Shown here: positions 1 to 7,719 of the stretch, piece by piece
Position numbering within the stretch: the first letter of the stretch is position 1
Layout: every line of letters begins with the position of its first letter
Virus record (IMG/VR): IMGVR_UViG_3300027687_000045
Location: 1 to 29,929 of that record
Origin: a virus
DNA: 29,929 bases
Reading direction: 5' to 3' (one strand)
The notes under the pieces: model-generated
What the model was told of the DNA's origin: nothing
Databases searched by the model: none
The model's input: only the letters and a program-made list of their open reading frames with translations
Program-made: the position numbers and the translations under genes

Positions 1-204
1 AATAGTTGATGTTGTATCAACAGTAGTTGTTGTGACAGTTTTGATACCTGTAGAGTCTTGTGAACTTTCTTCTACAATACTTTCAACTATAACTTCCTCT
101 GTGCTAGGAGTACAAAGACCTATTGTTTCAGCAGTACACTCAGCTTTTAGACTAGAGTAAAAGCAAGAAAGCAATACCACTAATAATATATTTCTTAATA
201 TCAT
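1..204 (-). CDS. Secreted or lipoprotein-like protein, C-terminus beyond the window
   Basis: The gene begins with ATG at 204 and stays open for 68 codons to the window edge, so it is incomplete. The N-terminus has a typical export signal: M-I-L-R, a hydrophobic run LLVVLLSC, then Cys14. LLSC could serve as a lipobox, so this may be a lipoprotein; a cut after SLKA (residue 21) is the alternative. The visible remainder is Ser/Thr/Glu-rich, with a threonine-rich stretch near residues 57-67. It overlaps the upstream gene by 53 nt in another frame, and the segment encoding that protein's hydrophobic C-terminus also encodes this signal peptide. I do not recognise the family. The position at the end of the virion cluster and the overlap of two exported proteins would fit a lysis role such as a spanin partner, but this is conjecture. 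Confidence 0.7.
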   Translation of the reverse strand, partial: MILRNILLVVLLSCFYSSLKAECTAETIGLCTPSTEEVIVESIVEESSQDSTGIKTVTTTTVDTTSTI

Positions 205-715
205 TATGCCTGTCCTCTTTAACTTCTTTTACTTCTTCTTCTTCTTTTAATTTTTCTACTTTAGCTAGAGATGCAAACACTTGGCTATCTTTTGGGACCA
301 TGTGAGGATTGTCTAACCAACCCTGCTTTGCATCTTCTCCAATAGCTCCCATGTATGGGCAAAAAGTTGATGACATCCACATTGCATCGAAGATTCTATA
401 GTCAGCACACAATGTTGAAACAGCAGCTACTTTCATCTGCATACCATATAATTGCCTGCTGAGTTTAATCATCTCACAATTCGTGTCTTTGATTGTTATA
501 CCTGAACTAAATCCTAATACTTGAGTTTGTACACTTCCTGAATATCCACTAGTACAAACATCTGAATTATTCACTACTACACTTGGACTATTAGCTGTAG
601 GTGGAGTTCCATTAGTTACAACAGTTGAACTTACTGTATTTGTTTCTGCTGCATTAGCATCTACAAAAGTAGCTGTTGCTCCAAATACAAATAATATAGT
701 TAATAATAATTTCAT
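152..715 (-). CDS. Exported phage protein with signal peptide and hydrophobic C-terminus
   Basis: This 187-aa protein starts at ATG 715, which overlaps the previous stop as ATGA; a GTG two codons upstream is less likely. It has a clear signal peptide (MKLLLTILFVFGATATFVDANA), a Thr/Ser/Asn-rich segment, then a folded-looking core with several cysteines (motifs DVCTSGYSG, KDTNCEMIKLSRQL, ADYRIFDAM, STFCPYMGAIGEDAKQGW). An acidic/lysine helix and a short hydrophobic tail (YIISGIAFLLLL) follow. The core resembles an uncharacterised protein seen in marine phages next to virion genes; I know of no proven function. Signal peptide plus possible C-terminal anchor suggests a periplasmic or membrane-bound product, perhaps in lysis or on the virion. 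Confidence 0.8.
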   Translation of the reverse strand: MKLLLTILFVFGATATFVDANAAETNTVSSTVVTNGTPPTANSPSVVVNNSDVCTSGYSGSVQTQVLGFSSGITIKDTNCEMIKLSRQLYGMQMKVAAVSTLCADYRIFDAMWMSSTFCPYMGAIGEDAKQGWLDNPHMVPKDSQVFASLAKVEKLKEEEEVKEVKEDRHNDIKKYIISGIAFLLLL

Positions 716-981
716 TGACACACCAGATTGTTCATATCTTTTTGACAGAGAGTTCTATATTCTGGGTCTATTTGAAGTTTAATGCCTTTAATCTTGTAAC
801 TTAGTTCTAAGACTTCTTGTTTAATACTTAGTACATTCTGTGATTCTTCTAATAATACAACTTTAGTTTTAATAATTTCAAAGTCGGAATAAACCTTGCC
901 CACTATAAAAACATTACCAATTAAAGCAGATAAGATAGTACCTACTGTAATTACAGTTTTTAAATTAAAATCAACTTGCAT
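712..981 (-). CDS. Small membrane protein with coiled-coil-like domain (holin or spanin candidate)
   Basis: The 89-aa product has one N-terminal transmembrane helix (about residues 9-29, TVITVGTILSALIGNVFIVG). An amphipathic, Glu/Lys-rich helix follows (about 34-70) and the tail has two cysteines (TLCQ, NLVCQ). An AAAGGT ribosome site precedes the ATG. Its stop overlaps the next gene's ATG as ATGA, so the two are probably translationally coupled. One N-terminal membrane anchor plus a periplasmic-type coiled coil is the layout of Rz-like inner-membrane spanins, and small single-span proteins also serve as pinholins. The sequence alone does not decide. It is likely part of a lysis or cell-envelope group at the end of the late operon. 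Confidence 0.8.
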   Translation of the reverse strand: MQVDFNLKTVITVGTILSALIGNVFIVGKVYSDFEIIKTKVVLLEESQNVLSIKQEVLELSYKIKGIKLQIDPEYRTLCQKDMNNLVCQ

Positions 982-1018
982 TAAATACTACCTTTATCTG
1001 TTTAAACATTTTTACTTA

Positions 1019-1303
1019 TTATGAATCGTCTCTAGCTTTTCTGTTTTTATAGTCTGCTCTTGCTACTATTAGAGCAACAAAGTCTGCTTTTACAGATGGA
1101 ATAGAATCTGTGAATGAATCATCATTCATTAATTTTTGTGTCCATTCTTGTTGAAATCTTTTCCAACAATTATTGACTTTACCATCTATAGCAGCTTGTA
1201 ACCAAGCATCTATTCCTGCGTTGTCTGTATGATTATACAAACTATCTGATAATAAAGTTTGGTCTAAGTCTGTTAGTGTTATTGTTTTACTGTGGTTTGC
1301 CAT
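1019..1303 (-). CDS. Conserved-looking phage protein of unknown function
   Basis: The 94-aa protein has a strong ribosome site (TAAAGGAGG) before ATG 1303. It is soluble and mostly helical, with a central Trp/Gln-rich segment (CWKRFQQEW) and a hydrophobic helix near residues 70-80 (DFVALIVARADYKNR). It follows the S74-type fibre gene, and the 36-nt spacer between them is nearly the same as the spacer after the fibre gene at 4609-5568. A role linked to fibres is possible from position only. I do not recognise a domain. Confidence 0.8.
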   Translation of the reverse strand: MANHSKTITLTDLDQTLLSDSLYNHTDNAGIDAWLQAAIDGKVNNCWKRFQQEWTQKLMNDDSFTDSIPSVKADFVALIVARADYKNRKARDDS

Positions 1304-1341
1304 TTTATTGTACCTCCTTTAAGGTTGATTATTTCGTCATT
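1304..1341 (-). repeat. Duplicated spacer after fibre gene (copy 1)
   Basis: On the minus strand the spacer reads TGACGAAATAATCAACC then TTAAAGGAG, directly after the stop of the 431-aa fibre gene. The same string with two substitutions follows the stop of the 319-aa fibre gene at 4576-4611. It carries the ribosome site for the next gene. This marks a segmental duplication of a fibre-gene 3' end plus spacer. Confidence 0.75.
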
Positions 1342-2635
1342 AACTTTCTAAAGCTGTAATCCTAGCTTCTAGTTCTTGAATTGTTTTAACTAATAAAGGT
1401 ACAAGTTTGCTTTGGTCTATGCCTTGATATTTAGGAATAGTATTTCCATCAGCATCTAATGCATTTGTACCATCTATGTTTTTTTCTAATCCGTCTTTAT
1501 CTCCATAAATAGCTTCAGGAACTACACTTGATACTTCATGTGCCAAAAAACCATCAACCAAAGTATTTGTTTCATCTGTTATAAAATTAAATCTTGCAGG
1601 TTTAAGTTGTTTTAATCTTGTGGTTGCGTCAAATGTGTAATCAACATTTTCTTTTAATCTGTAATCAGATGAAGTGTTGTATGCCGTGGCACTATTACCT
1701 GCAACAATATTTCCTATTGTACCATTACCATTTTTAAATCTAAAGTGTTCAGTATCATCATTACCACCATTGTTTTCACTTACGAATCCAATATGTGATA
1801 TTCTACTAAATAGACTTGTCATTTTAGCAGAGTTTGTTGCACTTGTAGTACCAAGAAATATATCACCTGTAACACTAACATTATCTGCAACTGTTACTAA
1901 TGAAGTTGTATGTCCTAATGTAATTGGCACACCTGATGTTTCGGTTGCAACCTTTAAAGTTCCTGTTTTGTTTGCAATTAAAGAGTTTGTACCATCATGA
2001 TAAATTTCTAAATCATCGCCTGTACCAAATAATCCTTTCGCACTGTCGGCAAAAGATTGACTACTTCCTGTTAGTGTATTAAATTTATTTGCAGTAAAAT
2101 TAAAATCGTCTGCTCCTGCAATCTTAACATCTATCTGGTCATCTGTACTTGCATGAAGACTTGTGTCACCATCTGCATCTAAGATTAATTCTGTGCCATT
2201 CATATCTACATTAGAACCAGTTTGAACTTCAAACTTATTAGCCTTAAAAGCAAAGTCATCTGCTCCTGCAATCTTAACATCTATCTGGTCATCTGTACTT
2301 GCATGAAGACTTGTGTCACCATCTGCATCTAATATTAACTCTGAACCATTAAGGTCAGAACCTAGAGGTCCTCCGACTGCACCAGATATTTCTACAATAA
2401 AGATTGCTGCTCCACTTGCAGGTGCTGTAGTAAATGTAATTGCTGTGCCACCTGTAGATAAAGTATAATCTGTTCCTGGTTTTTGTAATACACCATCGTG
2501 AGATACTAATAATTGTGCGGGTGAACCTACTTGTGTACCTAGAGCAAAAGCTGTATTAGAACCATTGTAGGTATTACTACTTGTATCTAAGGTAGTAAAT
2601 GTTCCATTTTTAATTGATTGTCCTATGTATGCCAT
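1340..2635 (-). CDS. Tail fibre protein with C-terminal intramolecular chaperone (peptidase S74-like)
   Basis: This 431-aa receptor-binding or tail-fibre protein has three parts. The N-terminal domain (residues 1-90, MAYIGQSIKNG... to IFIVEISGAVGG) is paralogous to the N-terminus of the 319-aa fibre protein and probably attaches to the virion. The middle has fibre repeats with two nearly identical 50-residue units built around ELILDADGDTSLHAS. The C-terminal domain of about 110 residues starts at SSDYRLKENV and contains FLAHEVSSVVPEAIYG, typical of the S74 self-cleaving chaperone that trimerises phage fibres. The Ser and Lys of the SDYRLK motif match the family's catalytic pair. It ends in a short helix (VPLLVKTIQELEARITALE). 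The ribosome site AAGGAG lies in the end of the upstream gene. Confidence 0.9.
   Translation of the reverse strand: MAYIGQSIKNGTFTTLDTSSNTYNGSNTAFALGTQVGSPAQLLVSHDGVLQKPGTDYTLSTGGTAITFTTAPASGAAIFIVEISGAVGGPLGSDLNGSELILDADGDTSLHASTDDQIDVKIAGADDFAFKANKFEVQTGSNVDMNGTELILDADGDTSLHASTDDQIDVKIAGADDFNFTANKFNTLTGSSQSFADSAKGLFGTGDDLEIYHDGTNSLIANKTGTLKVATETSGVPITLGHTTSLVTVADNVSVTGDIFLGTTSATNSAKMTSLFSRISHIGFVSENNGGNDDTEHFRFKNGNGTIGNIVAGNSATAYNTSSDYRLKENVDYTFDATTRLKQLKPARFNFITDETNTLVDGFLAHEVSSVVPEAIYGDKDGLEKNIDGTNALDADGNTIPKYQGIDQSKLVPLLVKTIQELEARITALES
2109..2332 (-). repeat. 74-nt perfect direct repeat inside the S74 fibre gene
   Basis: Positions 2109-2182 and 2259-2332 are identical over 74 nt and spaced by exactly 150 nt, that is 50 codons. 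They encode the repeated fibre unit. The absence of even synonymous changes indicates a recent tandem duplication or gene conversion. Confidence 0.85.
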
Positions 2636-2637
2636 GT

Positions 2638-3021
2638 TTACTCCTTACTGTTTGCGTCTTTCACTGCTTTAATGTGTTTAAACCATTCTCCAGTTTTATC
2701 ACCTTTGTCAGCAGCCATATCGTGATATAACAAATCTAGTTGTTCTTTTATTTCTGCATAAGCTGCGGCTCTTGCTCTTGCATATGCAAGTCCATCGTAA
2801 GTAGTTTGTAAAGCAGCTTTTTCTGTACTAACCTCTGCCCAAGTATAAGGTTGAGTATCTGAAAATATAGATGTGTTATTTGAATCATCTACGCCTGATA
2901 CAAATTTTACTTGTGAGTTATATTGTGATTCTGTAGTTGGATTACCTTTTATTACAAACTCATGGCTATTGCCACCCTTTTTGTTTAATGAGAGTATTGC
3001 TTTTCCTATATCTATTGTCAT
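2638..3021 (-). CDS. Fibre-associated protein, possible assembly chaperone (XkdW-like tail), paralogue 1
   Basis: The 127-aa protein ends in a helical C-terminal module with QLDLLYHDMAADKGDKTGEW and then HIKAVKDANSK. The same module ends the 116-aa protein at 3615-3965, and 29 nt of DNA (2645-2673 and 3622-3650) are identical. Similar short tails (QLD-LYHD ... AIKAVKDANP) are common in small proteins next to phage tail-fibre genes, sometimes annotated as XkdW-like. I infer a fibre assembly or capping role. ATG 3021 overlaps the upstream fibre stop as ATGA. The N-terminal 80 residues are not obviously similar to the paralogue. Confidence 0.75.
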   Translation of the reverse strand: MTIDIGKAILSLNKKGGNSHEFVIKGNPTTESQYNSQVKFVSGVDDSNNTSIFSDTQPYTWAEVSTEKAALQTTYDGLAYARARAAAYAEIKEQLDLLYHDMAADKGDKTGEWFKHIKAVKDANSKE

Positions 3022-3605
3022 GCCAATACCTCTATAGCTATAATAGATGCGGAACCTACTGGTCTAAATTGACTTGATGCATTTGCTGTATTAGCTTGTG
3101 TCTTGTATGTAATTTCACTAGTAGTGCTTGGTGAGTCTAATTTTTGTATATGACAACCAAACCCCACATTACCACCAGGGTTATCATAACCAACATGATG
3201 ATTACCAATAGCTGTTGAGTCTCTTAACATTTGAATCTTACCTAAATTATTATCTGCTCCATCTTGTGTATATGCAAAGTCAATCATTAAAAGTATTTTA
3301 CTTGAAGTAGCTGTTGGTGTAATTGCTACATTTAAATCTATATCTGAAAAAGAAGTAGATGAAATAGCTGTTGTATCTATTGAAGTACTTTCAACTACCT
3401 GACCTATTTTTCCAAATCCAGATGCTTTGGCTATTGTGACTGCACTATCAGCAATATGTGCTGTATCTATCGAACCATTAGTAAAATGTTCTGAATTAAT
3501 GGCATCATCAACAATTTTTGCACCTGTAATAGCATCTGCTGCTATATCTGCAGTAGCTATTGTTGCGTCTGTAATTCCGCCTGTGGGTATTGTTGTTTTA
3601 CTCAT
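3018..3605 (-). CDS. Short tail fibre-like protein
   Basis: This 195-aa protein has an N-terminal string of imperfect repeats (ITDATIATADIAADAIT, DDAINSEHF, SIDTAHIADSAVT), a pattern seen in phage fibre shafts. A Ser/Thr-rich beta-type domain follows (about residues 75-195, ending SASIIAIEVLA) that probably forms the receptor-binding tip. It has a good ribosome site (AGGAGAG) and overlaps the next gene by 4 nt. It sits between the two paralogous chaperone-like genes, which suggests fibre/chaperone pairs. No S74 domain is present. Confidence 0.8.
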   Translation of the reverse strand: MSKTTIPTGGITDATIATADIAADAITGAKIVDDAINSEHFTNGSIDTAHIADSAVTIAKASGFGKIGQVVESTSIDTTAISSTSFSDIDLNVAITPTATSSKILLMIDFAYTQDGADNNLGKIQMLRDSTAIGNHHVGYDNPGGNVGFGCHIQKLDSPSTTSEITYKTQANTANASSQFRPVGSASIIAIEVLA

Positions 3606-3614
3606 TTATCTCTC

Positions 3615-3965
3615 CTATCCTTTACTGTTTGCGTCTTTCACTGCTTTAATATGTGTGTACCAAGAACCTGTCTTATCTAATTTACCATCATCAATATCGT
3701 GATATAATTTATCTAATTGTTGTTGCCAATCTAAGTATTCTGTTTGTCTTTTATTTAAAACATTTGTTAAAGTATTTGCTGTATTACCTGCAGATTCATA
3801 TGATGCTATTTGAGAATCAGTTGGTTTAGTAACTCCTGAAACATTCCAAGTTTTAATATAAGGACCTGCTCCATCATCTTGTAATTCAATATTATCTTTT
3901 TCATTGTCCCAAGTTTTAGAGTTTGCTATTAAGTATAATTTTATTTTTGTTTTATAATGAGCCAT
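3615..3965 (-). CDS. Fibre-associated protein, possible assembly chaperone (XkdW-like tail), paralogue 2
   Basis: The 116-aa protein has an N-terminal domain beginning MAHYKTKIKLYLIANSKTW with a DDGAGPYIKTWNVSG segment. A helical C-terminus follows (QQQLDKLYHDIDDGKLDKTG, then HIKAVKDANSK) that is shared with the 127-aa protein at 2638-3021. Its start lies 2 nt after the stop of the 202-aa fibre gene. Family function is not proven; a role in folding, trimerising or attaching the neighbouring fibres is inferred from context. Confidence 0.75.
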   Translation of the reverse strand: MAHYKTKIKLYLIANSKTWDNEKDNIELQDDGAGPYIKTWNVSGVTKPTDSQIASYESAGNTANTLTNVLNKRQTEYLDWQQQLDKLYHDIDDGKLDKTGSWYTHIKAVKDANSKG

Positions 3966-3966
3966 T

Positions 3967-4575
3967 TTATATTCCTACCAATTTAAATCCACCAAATTCA
4001 GTATATGCTGTACCTGATTTTACATTTGCTGCGTTATCACTAGTATTATTTTGTTGTAAAGTATAAGCCTCTACATAGTCATCTGCATCTAAATCTACTA
4101 TTGCAGTAGCATTTGCACTAATTATACTTTGTAAACTGCTAACTGCAACATGATTACCAACATCAGCAACAGCAGAACCATTTTTGTATATTTTAGCATA
4201 AAAACCTGCTTGGTCTGTTAAACTACCTGCACTTGTATTATGTTCCTGATAACCAACTCTTACATATATAAAGTATTTTCCTGCAATTGTTGGTGTAAAT
4301 CTATAGTTTGTGCCGTGGTCATATTTTCCATCTGAATCAAAATCTTCTGTTGCAAAAGCAAGTTTCGTTGCTGTTGCGTTGGCTATACTTTGGTCAGAAG
4401 ATAGACTAGCTTGAAAAGAAGGAGTTGATTGAAAAAACTGTGCGTCTATTTTTTTTATAGTACCTGCGTCAGATATTAAAAATTCATCGGTTGTTGCGGG
4501 TATTGCAGTTAAAGCTGTTTTACCACTAACTATTGTATCGTTTAATCCGCTTGGTCCTATTGTACTAATTGCCAT
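3967..4575 (-). CDS. Fibre tip protein with C1q/TNF-like jelly-roll domain
   Basis: The 202-aa protein has a short N-terminal segment (about 55 residues), then a domain with the pattern of C1q/TNF-like folds. Visible marks are SFQASLSSDQSIANATATKL, YRFTPTIAGKYFIYVRVGY, FYAKIYKNGSAVAD and a final YTEFGGFKLVGI strand. Such jelly-roll trimers are common at phage fibre tips and bind surface ligands. The ribosome site AAAGGAG lies in the duplicated spacer (4576-4611). It is part of the fibre block; ligand unknown. Confidence 0.8.
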   Translation of the reverse strand: MAISTIGPSGLNDTIVSGKTALTAIPATTDEFLISDAGTIKKIDAQFFQSTPSFQASLSSDQSIANATATKLAFATEDFDSDGKYDHGTNYRFTPTIAGKYFIYVRVGYQEHNTSAGSLTDQAGFYAKIYKNGSAVADVGNHVAVSSLQSIISANATAIVDLDADDYVEAYTLQQNNTSDNAANVKSGTAYTEFGGFKLVGI

Positions 4576-4611
4576 TGTATATTATCTCCTTTAAGGTTGA
4601 TTGTTTCATCA
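4576..4611 (-). repeat. Duplicated spacer after fibre gene (copy 2)
   Basis: The minus strand reads TGATGAAACAATCAACC then TTAAAGGAG, overlapping the TGA stop of the 319-aa fibre gene. It matches the spacer at 1304-1341 except for two positions in the first 26 nt. It supplies the ribosome site for the 202-aa gene. Confidence 0.75.
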
Positions 4612-5568
4612 TGCTAATAATTGCATAGCAAAAAAAGATTCTACTCTTAAATCTGCTTGTGCCGTTCCTCCGCCTTGATACCATCTAATAATACAAGTGT
4701 CAGAAGCATCCATATCTACAACCATTGATTGCGAATGACCTAAACTAGTTGGGTCAGCATCATATTGATTACCAGAATCTAGTTTTGTATATTCTCTGTT
4801 TGAAGTTTTAATTTGAGTTTGCCAATAAGTAGCATCAGCATCTAAAGCATCAAAATTTAAAGCTGTAGTAACTAAATACTTACCTGTTACGGGAGCAGTA
4901 AAAGTGCTATTCGAAGTATTATAATCTGCATTTGTATCAGAAATTTCAGTTGCAAAAAGTAATGTTACAAAAGCATCAATAGCTAAATTTTCTTGTGCAC
5001 TAGCTGTCTTTGCTTGAAAGCCTGATTGTTTTGGTAGAGTAACATGACCTGCGGCATCTGATATTATATGTGCTGTTGTTCCTAAAGCACTACCTAATCC
5101 TATTTTAATACTGTCATCTGTATCATCAAGACCAATGTGGTAATCTTGTGCATTACCATCAAAAACTATTTTCGTATCTTCTGCTCCTGCATCACCTATT
5201 GTAAGTGTAGGAGTTGTACCTCCCATGGTAATACCACCATTAAATGTTCTAGCACCAGATATTGTTTGTGCATCTGATTTATAAGTTGCAGGTACTTCAA
5301 TAGTTCCTACAGCTTTTGCTTGATGCACTACATAAATATTATTTGTTCCACTAGGAGGTGCTGAAGTAAATGTCATTGTAGTCCCTGATAATGCATAAGC
5401 ACTATTAGGGTCTTGTCTTACATTTTCAATAAAGACTTCTATATCTAAAACTGAACTAGGTGCAATATCTAATGTAAATTCAGTTTCACTGCCATCACCA
5501 TTAAACCTTTTACCTATAAGAGATTGAAAAGTATTATTGGTATCTATCGGTGTACCAAGATATCCCAT
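4609..5568 (-). CDS. Tail fibre protein with C1q-like tip
   Basis: This is a 319-aa fibre protein. The N-terminal domain (1-93: MGYLGTPIDTNNTFQSL, FNGDGSETEFTLDIAP, AYALSGTTMTFTSAPPSG) is paralogous to that of the 431-aa S74 fibre, suggesting both dock at the same type of site. The middle shaft has TIGDAGAEDTKIVFDGN-type repeats. The C-terminal domain (about 185-319, NSTFTAPVTGKYLVTTALNF ... SFFAMQLLA) follows the C1q-like pattern of the next gene. The ribosome site GGAGAT lies in the last codons of the upstream gene. Confidence 0.85.
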   Translation of the reverse strand: MGYLGTPIDTNNTFQSLIGKRFNGDGSETEFTLDIAPSSVLDIEVFIENVRQDPNSAYALSGTTMTFTSAPPSGTNNIYVVHQAKAVGTIEVPATYKSDAQTISGARTFNGGITMGGTTPTLTIGDAGAEDTKIVFDGNAQDYHIGLDDTDDSIKIGLGSALGTTAHIISDAAGHVTLPKQSGFQAKTASAQENLAIDAFVTLLFATEISDTNADYNTSNSTFTAPVTGKYLVTTALNFDALDADATYWQTQIKTSNREYTKLDSGNQYDADPTSLGHSQSMVVDMDASDTCIIRWYQGGGTAQADLRVESFFAMQLLA

Positions 5569-5569
5569 T

Positions 5570-5917
5570 CTATGTAATCTCCATTATTGATAAAATTATG
5601 TCTGCTGCAGCTGAAGCTGTTAGTGAGAGAGCATCAGTTGCTTCCATTACAACTTTATTCCCTGCTAACAATTCCAAAGTTCCACCAACTGGAACGGGTG
5701 CATTGGTTACTAATTCAACTGTTTGATTAGCCTCATTATTTGCTCCTGCTCTGTTGGAAGTATTTGAAGCTAAGCTAACTGTTACAGTAATTTGACTAGT
5801 TGTTGTGTTACCTATCATAATACCAAGAAGTACTGTTGTTGTACTACCTGCTACTGTATAAATAACGTCAGCACTAGTTACACCTGCTTTAGTTATTGTT
5901 TTAAACGTATTTGCCAT
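5570..5917 (-). CDS. Small virion protein, beta-sandwich type
   Basis: The 115-aa protein is Thr/Val/Ala-rich with short alternating strands (TVLLGIMIGNTTTSQITVTV, PVPVGGTLELLAGNKVVM, ILSIMEIT), as in small head or tail decoration proteins found next to phage fibre genes. A strong ribosome site (CAGGAGGA) precedes ATG 5917. It sits between two fibre genes, and its last codons carry the ribosome site of the next one. I infer a structural role; exact position in the virion is unknown. Confidence 0.75.
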   Translation of the reverse strand: MANTFKTITKAGVTSADVIYTVAGSTTTVLLGIMIGNTTTSQITVTVSLASNTSNRAGANNEANQTVELVTNAPVPVGGTLELLAGNKVVMEATDALSLTASAAADIILSIMEIT

Positions 5918-5928
5918 TTATCCTCCTG

Positions 5929-7383
5929 TTATCCTAACGCTATTGCTAATGCTGTAGGGTCTTCTAAATTAGCTGCCATTAAAGTTACTACTCTAGATAA
6001 TGCGGCTTTTCTATTTGTACCACCTGCACCATCATCCACTACAATTAAATCAGATGTAGTTAAATCTGCTCCAATATCTGTACCACCATCAATATCAACT
6101 GCTGTTAAACTTACTTTGTTAGCTGTTGCTATTGTTGCTAATTTTGTATCTACTATTGCTGCCCCTGATGCTACACTTGCATTGACTACAGCATCTGCTG
6201 CTAATTCGTCTGCTCCTACTGCATCATCTGCTAACATTGAATTAACAATAGTTCCTGCACCTATTACAAAATCTAAAGTGTTGTCAGCATCGTCATAAGT
6301 TACTGCAATACCTGTCTCGGTATTAGAAGCAACCATTGCTCCAACTGTATCTGAAATAACTTCTGATAAATCTATATTAGCTGTACCATCAAATGATACT
6401 CCATGAATTGTTCTAGCAGTTGCTAAAGCTGTTGCTGTTGCTGCTAATCCTACTGCTATATTTGCAGAGCCATCAAAACTTGTTCCACCTATTGTTCTTG
6501 CTGTTTCTAATATTGTAGCTGTAGCGGCATTACCTGTAGTATCTTGATTAAGAGTACCAACTGTAAAATCTAAAGTGTTATCTGCATCATCATAAGCTAC
6601 TGTAATACCTGATTCAGTATTAGAAGTAACCATAGTTCCAACTGTGTCTGAAATTGTTTCTGCTAATGTAATTCCTGCTATTGTTAATGCATCTGTTTCA
6701 AGAGTACCATTAACATCAATATCGCCCTCTAAGTCTATATTACCACCAACAACTACGTTTCCTGTTGTAGTAATAGCGTCTATATAAGCATTCTTGTAAT
6801 ATAGAGAGCTTGTTCCTAAATCTATATCTGAATCTGTTACAGGTGAAACCGCACCATCTTTAATTGTAATTTGGTCTGTGCCTGAAACTTTAATATCTAT
6901 TTGGTCATCTGTGTCTGCAGTTATTGATGTATCTGCGTTAGCATCTAAGATAAGCTCTTTACCATTCATATCAATAAATGGTGTTTCAAGCATATTGTGA
7001 ATTTCGTCACTGCCGTCAATATATAAAATTGTTTTTGTACCTGTTGGAATAGTTACTGTTGCTGCACCACTCCCCGCTGTACAAACTACAGAATCATTTG
7101 AACCATTATTAATATAAAATGTTTTTTGTTTATTTGGAAATGTGACTGTTCTTGATGTGCCAGGTGAGCCAGTAAATTTTATTATTGCGTGTCTACCATT
7201 ATTATCTGCAGTTCCATCACTAAAAGCTAATGTAACATTACCTGAGGCAACACTTACTTCTACATATCCACCAATAGCATCATCAAGTAAATCAATAAGT
7301 GACTCATTTAAGACATCACCCCATGTACCTGTATTTTCTCCATCAGTTTGTTTTACTAATCCTAATTGTGTATAGTTAGACAT
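5929..7383 (-). CDS. Long tail fibre protein with repeated shaft units
   Basis: At 484 aa this is the largest fibre gene in the block. The N-terminus (MSNYTQLGLVKQTDGENTGT) and the following beta domain up to about residue 130 (TILYIDGSDEIHNM) are typical of the virion-attached part of podovirus fibres. The shaft has a repeat ISDTVG-MV-SNTE-GI-V-YDDADNTLDF occurring twice (DNA 6571-6653 and 6271-6353). Between them are two ARTI-G-SFDG-ANI units of the kind found in phage fibres. The C-terminus (about 380-484) is Ala/Val-rich, with ADDAVGADELAADAV repeats and a DLIVVDDGAGGTNRKAAL segment. No S74 domain is present. The ribosome site is AAAGGA. Confidence 0.88.
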   Translation of the reverse strand: MSNYTQLGLVKQTDGENTGTWGDVLNESLIDLLDDAIGGYVEVSVASGNVTLAFSDGTADNNGRHAIIKFTGSPGTSRTVTFPNKQKTFYINNGSNDSVVCTAGSGAATVTIPTGTKTILYIDGSDEIHNMLETPFIDMNGKELILDANADTSITADTDDQIDIKVSGTDQITIKDGAVSPVTDSDIDLGTSSLYYKNAYIDAITTTGNVVVGGNIDLEGDIDVNGTLETDALTIAGITLAETISDTVGTMVTSNTESGITVAYDDADNTLDFTVGTLNQDTTGNAATATILETARTIGGTSFDGSANIAVGLAATATALATARTIHGVSFDGTANIDLSEVISDTVGAMVASNTETGIAVTYDDADNTLDFVIGAGTIVNSMLADDAVGADELAADAVVNASVASGAAIVDTKLATIATANKVSLTAVDIDGGTDIGADLTTSDLIVVDDGAGGTNRKAALSRVVTLMAANLEDPTALAIALG

Positions 7384-7392
7384 TGTTTTCCT

Positions 7393-7719
7393 TTAATTTG
7401 CCGTTCCTGTTGTCCATGTTTCTGTTCCCCCAGATGTTGTATTTATTAAAGACCATAATTTAACTGTACCGTCTGAAGCGGTTCCAGCAATTCCAGTTAT
7501 ACTATTTACTGATGCAGTACCAGTTATATTTTCTGCTAAGTTAGCAATACTCAATCTAAAATTATTAAGTCCCACTTGGTCAATTTGTGCACTTCCAGAA
7601 GCAACTTCATTTCCTAAAACAGCATTAGCTGCAATACCATCTTCTGAAAATACCGCACCATCATTCCAGCCATTATCTCCGTATGCACTGTTGTTATAAC
7701 CAAAAGTACCCGAACCCAT
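7393..7719 (-). CDS. Probable virion protein of unknown function
   Basis: The 108-aa protein starts Gly/Asn/Tyr-rich (GSGTFGYNNSAYGDNGWND) and continues as a Ser/Thr/Gly-rich, beta-type protein ending in GGTETWTTGTAN. Its ATG overlaps the preceding stop as TAATG. Composition and position between an adaptor/tail group and the first fibre suggest a small tail or fibre-connecting subunit. No family is recognised. Confidence 0.75.
   Translation of the reverse strand: MGSGTFGYNNSAYGDNGWNDGAVFSEDGIAANAVLGNEVASGSAQIDQVGLNNFRLSIANLAENITGTASVNSITGIAGTASDGTVKLWSLINTTSGGTETWTTGTAN

Noticed and set aside
1674-7375. Plus-strand open frames opposite the fibre genes
   Set aside because: They are shadows of the Ala/Thr/Asp-rich coding sequence; no ribosome sites or recognisable products.
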